From positions 1-21,063 of the forward strand of contig NZ_JNWK01000092.1 of assembly GCF_000716445.1 (NCBI RefSeq): DNA of 21,063 nucleotides, read 5' to 3'. Shown here piece by piece: positions 15,308 through 21,063 of this stretch (the first letter of the stretch is position 1; each line of letters opens with the position of its first letter). This DNA comes from Streptomyces wedmorensis. GTDB lineage: Bacteria; Actinomycetota; Actinomycetes; Streptomycetales; Streptomycetaceae. Under the pieces are notes generated by a model that saw only the letters and a program-made list of their open reading frames with translations, did no database searches and had not been told where the DNA came from. Both the position numbers and the translations under genes were made by a program.

Positions 15308-16456
15308 TCACCCGCCGACGGCCTTCGTCCAGTTGTCCCTCACCACCCGCAGTGCCGTGTTCAGCTGCGGGTCGGTGGGGAAGGCCGGCGCTGCGCCTTC
15401 GACCGTCGGCAGCCTGGACGCCTTGTTCTGGTCGAGGGTGCCGTCCTTCGCCATGACGTCCATGAGCACGGGGCGGGCATAGCCCGAGAGCCGCAGGTTC
15501 TGGCCCTCCGTGCCGGCCAGGTACTCCTGCCACAGGCGCGCCGCGGCGGGGTGGGGAGCGTACTTGTTGATCGCCTGGGCGTAGTACTGCGAGAAGCTTC
15601 CGTCGAAGGGGATGGACACCTTCCAGCTCACGTCGGTGCCCCGCAGCTCGTCGATGTGCCTGAGGTTGAGGAAGTCCCACTCGATGCTGATCGGGGTCTC
15701 GCCGCGGACGATCGCCTCCGGGTTGGGGTTGCCGCGGTTGTAGTTGCCGACGCCGTCGAGCTCGTCGAAGAAGTCGATGCCCGGCTGGATGTCGTCGAAC
15801 GACCCTCCGTTGGCGAGGGCGGCCGCGTAGACGCCGGCGAAGGCGGACCCGGCGGTCGTGGGGTTGCCGTTGAGCGCGACCATGCCCCGGTACTCGGGCT
15901 TGAGCAGGTCGGCGAAGGAGACGGGGCAGACCGCCACGCGGGTCTTGTCGCAGCCGATGGACACGTAACCGCCGTAGCTGTTGAACCAGGCACCGTTCGG
16001 GTCCTTCTGGTTCGGCGGGATCCTGTCCCAGTCGGCGACCTTGTAGGGGGCGAGGAGGCCCTGGCGCGCGGCCGACTGGGCGAAGGCGTCCCCGAGGTCG
16101 AGCACGTCGGGGGCGCTAGCCTTGCCGCGGCTCGCCTTGATGTCGTCGAGCTCCTGCTGGCTCGACCCGAACGGGTTGCTGTTGACGATCTTGATCCCGT
16201 ACTTCTTCTCGAAGCCGTCCATCAGTCCGCCGTAGTTCGCCCAGTGGCGCAGCAGGGTCGTCGTGTGGAGCGTGCCCTCCTTCTTCGCCTCCTTGATCAG
16301 CGCGTCCATGCCGCCGGCTTCCTCGGCGGAGCGCGCCTCGGCGACGGGGACCACCCGGACCGGCTCGTCCTCCTCCCCACAGGCGCCCAGACCCAGCGCC
16401 ACTACGCAGAGGCAGGCGGAGAGGGCGACTGCGACCTTCCGGGGAGGTTCGACCAC
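15308..16456 (-). CDS. Solitary ABC transporter substrate-binding lipoprotein (COG1840/SBP_bac_6-like)
   Basis: 382 residues from GTG at 16456, chosen because GGAG sits six bases upstream and a lipoprotein signal follows at once: PPRKVAVALSACLCVVALGLGAC, with lipobox LGAC near residue 25. The open frame extends to 16687, but that part is Arg-rich repeat translation. The mature part begins DALIKEAKKEGTLHTTTLLRHWANYGGL, typical of the iron/thiamine/2-aminoethylphosphonate/polyamine-type binding proteins (AfuA-like). GSSQQELDDIKASRGKASAPDVLDLGDAFAQ, LLKPEYRGMVALNGNPTT, ETPISIEWDFLNL and AARLWQEYLAGTEGQ follow. No permease or ATPase is beside it, so its partners must be elsewhere, or it acts as a sensor or scavenger. 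The gene lies downstream of the PP2C gene on the same strand but 277 bases away. The ligand cannot be named. Confidence 0.88.
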   Translation of the reverse strand: MVEPPRKVAVALSACLCVVALGLGACGEEDEPVRVVPVAEARSAEEAGGMDALIKEAKKEGTLHTTTLLRHWANYGGLMDGFEKKYGIKIVNSNPFGSSQQELDDIKASRGKASAPDVLDLGDAFAQSAARQGLLAPYKVADWDRIPPNQKDPNGAWFNSYGGYVSIGCDKTRVAVCPVSFADLLKPEYRGMVALNGNPTTAGSAFAGVYAAALANGGSFDDIQPGIDFFDELDGVGNYNRGNPNPEAIVRGETPISIEWDFLNLRHIDELRGTDVSWKVSIPFDGSFSQYYAQAINKYAPHPAAARLWQEYLAGTEGQNLRLSGYARPVLMDVMAKDGTLDQNKASRLPTVEGAAPAFPTDPQLNTALRVVRDNWTKAVGG

Positions 16457-16499
16457 GGCGTCTCCGCGAGGGCAAGGGGAACGGCGGGGGTGTTTTCCC

Positions 16500-16505
16500 A
16501 GCCTA
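16500..16505 (-). promoter_or_regulatory. Possible -10 element of the solute-binding protein gene
   Basis: TAGGCT on the minus strand (16505-16500) resembles the actinobacterial -10 and lies about 45 bases before the GTG at 16456. No good -35 is apparent, so support is weak. Confidence 0.3.
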
Positions 16506-16530
16506 CTCGGGGGTCCCCGCGGTGTCTGCG

Positions 16531-16715
16531 TGGACTTTGCGCGACTCCGTGCTGACAGAGCGCGACTCCGTGCGGGCCGCGCCCGTACGCACCGCGAGCA
16601 CCCGCGCGCTGACCGAGCGCGACCTCGGTACGGATCGCGCGCACCTCCGTGCTGACCGGGCGAGGCTCCGTACGGATCGCGCGCCATCGTGCGGACCGCG
16701 CGCCTCCCTGCGAAG
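16531..16715. repeat. Degenerate tract of about nine 19-21-nt units upstream of the binding-protein gene
   Basis: Phrases beginning GCGCG and carrying CTCCGTGC or CTCCGTACGG recur: GCGCGACTCCGTGCTGAC, GCGCGACTCCGTGCGG, then GCGCGACCTCGGTACGG and GCGCGCACCTCCGTGC. CCGTACGGATCGCGCG appears near 16670, with GGTACGGATCGCGCG some 42 bases earlier. The units differ by substitutions and small indels. Nothing suggests coding, although both strands are open over parts. Confidence 0.7.
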
Positions 16716-16733
16716 GATGGGCCTCCGGAGGAT

Positions 16734-19502
16734 TCACAGCTCCACGTCGTCCCACTGGCTGAGGATGTCGTCCTCCCCCAGCGCGTCGAGGTCGGGCCCC
16801 GCGTCGGGGCCGATCGCCTGGGAGGCCCAGATGGTCTTTCCCCGCGGGGAGTAGCGGGTGCCCCACTTCTCGGCGTACTGGGCGACGAGGAAGAGCCCGC
16901 GGCCGCCCTCGTCGGTGTCGCTGGCGCGCCGGATGTACGGGGCGGTGCTGCTTCCGTCGGAGACCTCGCAGACGAGGGAGGCGCCGTGCAGGAGGCGTAC
17001 CCGGATGGGTTCGAGGCCGTAGCGGACGGCGTTGGTGATCAGCTCGCTGAGGATGAGCTCGGTACCGAAGCCGATGTCCTCCAGGCCCCACTCGGCCAGC
17101 TTGCGGGCGCAGGCGTTGCGGACGGGGCTCACGGCCGCCGGGTCGCGCGGCACGTCCCATTCGGCGACCTGGTCGGGGGCCATGCGGCGCACGCGTGCCA
17201 CGAGGAGGGCGACGTCGTCGCCCGATCCCGTGGGGAGCATCGTGTCGATGACGGAGGCGCAGGTCTCCTCCGGCGTGCGGTCGGGCCCGGTGAGGGCCTC
17301 GCGAAGGACTTCCAGGCTCTCGTCGGGGTCCCGGGTGCGGTCCTCGAGGAGGCCGTCGGTGTAGAGGACGAGACGGGAGCCCTCGGGGAGGGTCGTCCGG
17401 GTCGTCTCCACGGGCATACCGGCGCCGAGGCCGAGCGGCGGGGAGACCGGGGACTCCAGGAACTCCACGCCTCCGTCGGGCCGGACGACGGCGGGGGGCA
17501 GGTGTCCTGCCGTGGCCACGGCGACCTCGCCGGAGACCGAGTCGTAGACGACGCACAGACACGTCGCGCCCGTGATCGTCTCTCCCCAGTCCTCGGCGGA
17601 CTCGTCCTGGACGTCGAGGAGGGCCACGAGTTCGTCGAGGCGCCAGATCAGCTCGTCCGGGGACAGGTCGAGGGCCGAGAAGTTGTGCACGGCGATGCGC
17701 AGCCGGCCCATGGTGGCGGCGGCGTGCAGGCCGTGGCCGACGACGTCGCCGACGACCAGCGCCACCCGGGCGCCCGGCAGCGGGATCACGTCGAACCAGT
17801 CGCCGCCGACGCCGGACTCCGCGGGCAGATAGCGGGAGGCCACGTCGAGCGTCGGTTCGTCGGGGAAGCTGCGCGGCATCAGGCTGCGCTGGAGGGTGAC
17901 CGCCATCGTGTGTTCGCGGGTGTAGCGGCGGGCGTTGTCGATGGAGACGGCGGCCCTGTTGGTCAGCTCCTCGGCGAAGGACAGGTCCTCGTCGGAGAAC
18001 GGCGTGGAGGACCCCGACCGCCAGAAGTTCGCCACCCCCAGGACCACGCCCCGCGCGCGCAGCGGTACGACCGCGAGGGAGTGGATGCCGTAGTGGAGGA
18101 TGCGCCGGGCCCGTTCCTCGTCCTGGGCGCGCCATCCGGCCGAGGAGGCGAGGTCGGTCACCACGACCGAGCGGCCCTCGGTGACGCTGGTGTCCACCGG
18201 TGTTCCCGTGACGAAGCGGATGAGCTCTCCGGAGGGGTAGAGCGGGTGGTCCTCGGTGAGGCCGGCGATGGCCGTCCGGCGCAGCTCCGTGCTCGCCCCG
18301 GCCGGTTCGCCGCCGCTCAGGACGGGGTCCAGGAGCTCGACGGTGACGACGTCCGCGAACCCGGAGGTGGCCACCTCCGCCAGCTCCTCCGCGGTACGGA
18401 CGACGTCCAGGGTGGTCCCGATGCGCACTCCGGCGTCGTAGAGCAGCGTCAGCCGCTCCCTCGCCACCTCGGCCCGCCCGGACAGGGAGCGCAGCTCGGT
18501 GGTGTCCCGCAGGGTCACGACGCTGCCGTGCTGGCCGCCCGGGGGCAGGGTGACCCGTTTGTTCAGGGCGAGGAGGCGGTCGGCGGCGAGGTGCACCTCG
18601 TCGGTGGCGATCCGGTCCGACGCCAGGAGCGTCGCGATGGAGGCGTCGAGGCCCAGGTCCGTCACGGGGCGGCCCTCCGCGTCCGGCGGCAGGTCGAGGA
18701 GCCGGCGGGCCTCGTCGTTGGCCAGCAGCAGCCGGTGGTCCCGGCCGGTGATGAGCACGCCCTCGCGGACGGCGTGCAGGACCGCGTCGTGGTGGTCGTA
18801 CATCCGGGTCATCTCCGCCGGGCCCAGGCCGTGGGTCTGGCGGCGGAGCCGTTGGCTCACCAGGCCCGTCCCGAGGGCGACGAGGGCCAGGGCCGCGGCC
18901 GCGCTGCCCAGGAAGACGGGCAGCTGCTGGTCCACCGAGTCCCTGACCTTCTCGACGGTCACGGCCGCGGACACGATGGCGACCACGTCTCCCTGGGCGT
19001 CCCGGACGGGGGCCGCCGACACCACGGAGAGGCCCAGGGCGCCCTGGAAGGTGCGGGTGAAGGGCCGGCCGGCCGCGGCTTCGGCGTACGGTCCGATGAC
19101 GTGCTTGCCGAGCTGGGTGGGGTCACTGTGGGTGAGGGTGATCCCGTCGAGTTCGTACACGATCAGGGCGTCGATGCCGGCGGCCTGGCGCGCCCCCTCG
19201 GCGAGGGGCTGGAGCTCGACGGTCGGGAAGTCGCTCTCCAGCGCCTTTACGAGGCCGGGGGCGTGAGCGAAGGACTGGGCGGCGGCGATCGTCCGGTGCC
19301 GGGCGTCGGTCATGGTGTCGCGCTGGGCCTGCACCACGATCGCCACGACCGCGGCGGCGACGAGGAGGACCACGAGGACCAGCTGGAGGAGGAAGACCTG
19401 GCGGGCGACGCTCCGTGTGGTCAGCCACGATCCGAAGCGCCGCGCGCCCTTGGCAGGGCCGCCCAGTGGATCACGTGTCTTATGACCCGTTTCTCCGCTC
19501 AT
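16734..19502 (-). CDS. Membrane sensor PP2C (SpoIIE-type) phosphatase with PAS, GAF and anti-sigma-like ATPase domains
   Basis: 922 residues. TM1 lies about 36-58, an extracytoplasmic cache-like sensor about 60-190, and TM2 about 192-215. The linker RLRRQTHGLGPAEMTRMYDHHDAVL is also seen in CitA/DcuS-type sensors. PAS spans about 230-340, GAF about 355-520, and the PP2C/SpoIIE phosphatase about 540-770. The phosphatase metal-binding Asp motifs are GGDWFD (~567), GDVVGHG (~586), YTDGLLED (~716) and GSGDDVALL (~764). A HATPase_c (RsbW-like) domain spans about 790-900 with N-box ELITNAVRYG (~822) and EGGRGLFLVAQYAEKWG. Such proteins in Streptomyces are thought to dephosphorylate anti-anti-sigma factors while the kinase domain can bind or phosphorylate partners; no partner gene is present here. 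No ribosome site precedes ATG 19502, and a promoter lies directly upstream. Confidence 0.94.
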   Translation of the reverse strand: MSGETGHKTRDPLGGPAKGARRFGSWLTTRSVARQVFLLQLVLVVLLVAAAVVAIVVQAQRDTMTDARHRTIAAAQSFAHAPGLVKALESDFPTVELQPLAEGARQAAGIDALIVYELDGITLTHSDPTQLGKHVIGPYAEAAAGRPFTRTFQGALGLSVVSAAPVRDAQGDVVAIVSAAVTVEKVRDSVDQQLPVFLGSAAAALALVALGTGLVSQRLRRQTHGLGPAEMTRMYDHHDAVLHAVREGVLITGRDHRLLLANDEARRLLDLPPDAEGRPVTDLGLDASIATLLASDRIATDEVHLAADRLLALNKRVTLPPGGQHGSVVTLRDTTELRSLSGRAEVARERLTLLYDAGVRIGTTLDVVRTAEELAEVATSGFADVVTVELLDPVLSGGEPAGASTELRRTAIAGLTEDHPLYPSGELIRFVTGTPVDTSVTEGRSVVVTDLASSAGWRAQDEERARRILHYGIHSLAVVPLRARGVVLGVANFWRSGSSTPFSDEDLSFAEELTNRAAVSIDNARRYTREHTMAVTLQRSLMPRSFPDEPTLDVASRYLPAESGVGGDWFDVIPLPGARVALVVGDVVGHGLHAAATMGRLRIAVHNFSALDLSPDELIWRLDELVALLDVQDESAEDWGETITGATCLCVVYDSVSGEVAVATAGHLPPAVVRPDGGVEFLESPVSPPLGLGAGMPVETTRTTLPEGSRLVLYTDGLLEDRTRDPDESLEVLREALTGPDRTPEETCASVIDTMLPTGSGDDVALLVARVRRMAPDQVAEWDVPRDPAAVSPVRNACARKLAEWGLEDIGFGTELILSELITNAVRYGLEPIRVRLLHGASLVCEVSDGSSTAPYIRRASDTDEGGRGLFLVAQYAEKWGTRYSPRGKTIWASQAIGPDAGPDLDALGEDDILSQWDDVEL

Positions 19503-19510
19503 AGTCCATA

Positions 19511-19539
19511 TTTATCCCTGCTCGATTCGCGCCTGGCAA
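19511..19539 (-). promoter_or_regulatory. Candidate promoter of the PP2C sensor gene
   Basis: On the minus strand TTGCCA (19539-19534) and GATAAA (19516-19511) have 17-base spacing. The -10 ends eight bases before the ATG at 19502, so the transcript would start within a few bases of the start codon. The ATTTATCC block is the most AT-rich spot locally. Confidence 0.5.
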
Positions 19540-19593
19540 GCATGGGCCCGAGGACCGAGACACACGGGGCGAGCGGCCTCCGGACGTACGGCG

Positions 19594-20676
19594 TCAGTCC
19601 CCGCGCCCGCGCACACCGGGGAGAGCGGTGCTGTCCCGTTCCACCAGGGAGGTCGCCACGAGCCGTACGCCCGTCACCGTCTCTCCCGCCAGCTCCCGCA
19701 GGACGGCGTCGACGCACAGCGCTCCGACCTGGGCGAAGTCCTGGTGGACGGTGGTCAGGGGCGGGATGAAGGAGGCCGCCTCGGGTATGTCGTCGAAGCC
19801 GACGACGCTGACGTCCTCGGGGACGCGTACGCCGCGGTCGTGGAAGGCCCGGAGCACACCGAGCGCCATCTGGTCGTTGGCCACGAAGACGGCCGTGCAG
19901 GACGTCTCGTCGGCGAGCCTCAGGCCCGCCTCGTAACCCGACTCGGGAGTCCAGTCACCGCGCAGCACGGCAGGCACCTCACACCCTTCCTCGCGCAGGA
20001 CCGCCTCCCACGCCTCGGCGCGACGGCCCGCGGCGAAGGACTCCTCGGGTCCCGCGACGTGCCACACCGTGTCGTGGCCGAGCCCGAGCAGATGCCGCAC
20101 CGCGGAGCGGGCACCCTGCCGCTGGTCCGTGTCCACCACGGGGAAGCGCCCGGTGGCGTCCGAGTCCACCACGACCACCTTGACGTGCGGCGGCAGGGTG
20201 AGGGCCACGGCGTCGAGCAGGTGCACCTCCATGATCAGGACGACGGCGTCGACCGCCAGCTCGTCGAGGCGCGTGAACGCCCCCTTCACGTTCTCCTGCG
20301 TGGGCGCGTCGAGCGGGATGAGGGTGACCGCGTAACCGGCACGGGAGGCCGAGCCGGTCACGGCGTCCAGGGTCCTGACGTTGCCCGTGCTGGTGAGCCC
20401 CCCGATGATCACGCCTATGGCGCGGAAGTCGCCCCGCTTGAGGGCGCGAGCCGCACTGTTGGGGCGGTATCCCAGCTCCTTCATCGCGGCAAGGACCTTC
20501 TTCCGGGTCGCCTCGACGACGGCCGCGTCGCCATTGGAGACGCGGGACACCGTCTGAGAGGACACCCCCGCCCGCTGTGCGACGTCCGCCATGGACACCC
20601 GGCGCGGCTTGGTGCGCGTTCCCCGCCGCCCCCCGTTCACGGCCGCCGACCGCCCGGTCGCGTTCTGCTCGGTCAC
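19594..20676 (-). CDS. LacI family transcriptional regulator
   Basis: 360 residues from GTG at 20676, which has AGAGG seven bases upstream. The ATG at 20682 is only one base from that site, and the open frame further up to 20742 overlaps a promoter-like region. An Arg/Gly-rich tail precedes the DNA-binding helices (about 27-75: RVSMADVAQRAGVSSQTVSR, RPNSAARALKRG). The periplasmic-binding-like domain shows IGVIIGGLTSTGNV, VDAVVLIMEVH, HDTVWHVAGPEESFAAGRR, AVFVANDQMALGVLRAFHDRG, and VSVVGFDDIPEAASFIPPLTTVHQDF, all typical of LacI/GalR repressors of the RbsR/CcpA type. It diverges from a sugar ABC permease gene and is therefore the likely local regulator of that transporter. It lies 91 bases upstream of, and on the same strand as, the PP2C gene, which has its own promoter. 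Confidence 0.94.
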   Translation of the reverse strand: MTEQNATGRSAAVNGGRRGTRTKPRRVSMADVAQRAGVSSQTVSRVSNGDAAVVEATRKKVLAAMKELGYRPNSAARALKRGDFRAIGVIIGGLTSTGNVRTLDAVTGSASRAGYAVTLIPLDAPTQENVKGAFTRLDELAVDAVVLIMEVHLLDAVALTLPPHVKVVVVDSDATGRFPVVDTDQRQGARSAVRHLLGLGHDTVWHVAGPEESFAAGRRAEAWEAVLREEGCEVPAVLRGDWTPESGYEAGLRLADETSCTAVFVANDQMALGVLRAFHDRGVRVPEDVSVVGFDDIPEAASFIPPLTTVHQDFAQVGALCVDAVLRELAGETVTGVRLVATSLVERDSTALPGVRGRGD

Positions 20677-20734
20677 CCGCATACCTCTCTCAATCGCTGC
20701 CAGTTCGTGCTTGACGCCCCCCAGCGGGAATGCC

Positions 20735-20754
20735 ACCATCACCCTACTGATGGT
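20735..20754. promoter_or_regulatory. Inverted repeat over the LacI -10, candidate operator
   Basis: ACCATCA (20735-20741), spacer CCCTAC, TGATGGT (20748-20754): a perfect 7-bp inverted repeat. On the minus strand its centre contains TAGGGT (20746-20741), a good -10 for the LacI gene, so binding here would shut off that gene. It also lies in the divergent region that must contain the permease promoter. Confidence 0.55.
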
Positions 20755-20895
20755 TGCGTAAACATAGATCCTTTACCAGCCCTTTCACAGGGTCGACCAT
20801 CGGCCCCAGGCCCCCTTTCCAACCGCTTCCACCCGCTTCCACCCCCTTCAGCTCCCCGCCTCCGGACCGGTCGGTCACCGACGCAAGGAACCACC

Positions 20896-21063
20896 ATGAC
20901 GCTCCTGTCGACGTCAGCCCAGGCGGCGCCACCGCCGCGCGCACGAGCTCGCCTCCGCTTCCGCAAGGAGGCCTTCGTGGGCTGGGGTTTCGTCGGCCCG
21001 TTCGTCGCGGTCTTCGCTCTCGTCTTCCTGGCGCCGATCGGATACGCCGTATACCTGAGCCTG
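20896..21063 (+). CDS. Carbohydrate ABC transporter permease, MalF/UgpA type, N-terminal part only
   Basis: The ATG at 20896 is preceded by AAGGA six bases upstream. Fifty-six codons are present before the window ends in frame. The sequence starts with a Pro/Arg-rich cytoplasmic tail (SAQAAPPPRARARLRFRKEA) and then a first membrane helix, GFVGPFVAVFALVFLAPIGY followed by AVYLSL. This FxGPFxxxFxxxFLxPIxxxxYLSL pattern is typical of the first helix in MalF-like inner-membrane permeases. A second permease and a binding protein would normally follow outside the window. The gene diverges from the LacI gene at 19594-20676, so the pair probably forms a regulator-transporter unit. The substrate is unknown. 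Confidence 0.8.
   Translation, partial: MTLLSTSAQAAPPPRARARLRFRKEAFVGWGFVGPFVAVFALVFLAPIGYAVYLSL

Noticed and set aside
13922..16555. Open frame of 877 codons on the plus strand
   Set aside because: It overlaps the oxidoreductase out of frame and the binding protein in antisense. Composition and lack of motifs mark it as a shadow.
15308..16687. Longer version of the binding protein starting at 16687
   Set aside because: The extra N-terminus is the Arg-rich translation of the repeat tract and would bury the lipoprotein signal peptide. The GTG at 16456 has a ribosome site.
16689..19769. Open frame of over 1,000 codons on the plus strand
   Set aside because: It is antisense to the PP2C sensor, whose domains and catalytic residues are clear. 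The shadow frame has no recognisable fold.
20820..20850. Short ACCCGCTTCC tandem repeat before the permease start
   Set aside because: It is visible but only about two copies plus a partial one, too short to distinguish from chance in this composition.
1..21063. tRNA, rRNA, riboswitch, integrase or attachment site
   Set aside because: I found no sequence with the expected conserved arms, motifs or coding domains; weak hairpins in GC-rich DNA are not evidence enough.

Overview
The window is very GC-rich, with strong G/C bias at third codon positions, Tat and lipoprotein signals, TAGRRT-type -10 elements, and sugar regulators of the LacI and ROK families. This points to a Streptomyces or close actinobacterial relative (inference; no rRNA, tRNA or other marker gene is visible). 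It reads as an accessory carbohydrate-uptake and catabolism neighbourhood under at least three separate regulators.

Positions 1-7807 (minus strand) hold a seven-gene sugar operon: Gfo/Idh oxidoreductase, ribose-type ABC ATPase, two RbsC-type permeases, a lipoprotein sugar-binding protein, a TIM-barrel sugar isomerase/epimerase, and a secreted ThuA + PQQ-type sugar dehydrogenase fusion that runs off the left edge. The first five genes are tightly coupled (ATGA overlaps or near-zero gaps). The last two are broken: the isomerase has one frame jump and the ThuA gene two. Each jump coincides with missing conserved sequence, so they are lesions or assembly collapses rather than single-base errors. 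A divergent ROK repressor (7900-9108) shares a 92-bp promoter region with the operon, which contains inverted repeats over a good TTGACG-18-TAGGAT promoter.

Positions 9109-9222 between the ROK gene and the convergent GH95 gene carry a 55-bp imperfect inverted repeat resembling paired insertion-element ends, then a perfect 10-bp-stem hairpin. Positions 9223-12123 (minus) encode a Tat-exported GH95 alpha-L-fucosidase/galactosidase-like enzyme with a C-terminal ricin-type lectin domain. The 640-bp gap up to 12763 is gene-free and contains two families of short imperfect tandem repeats.

Positions 12764-15200 (plus) contain a LacI repressor and a dihydrodiol-dehydrogenase-like Gfo/Idh oxidoreductase. 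Both promoters carry the same CAATCGATTG palindrome, so this looks like a self-contained mini-regulon. A solitary solute-binding lipoprotein (15308-16456, minus) follows, preceded by a degenerate 20-nt repeat tract. Next is a large membrane sensor (16734-19502, minus) combining a sensor region, PAS, GAF, PP2C phosphatase and an anti-sigma-type ATPase domain, possibly from a leaderless message. The right end has another LacI regulator (minus) divergent from the first 56 codons of a MalF-type sugar ABC permease that continues past the edge.

No CRISPR array, integrase, transposase gene or RNA gene was found. The points most worth checking are the clustered broken genes, the possible 3-keto-sugar catabolic operon, the LacI mini-regulon operator, the MITE-like repeat and the unusual intergenic repeat tracts.
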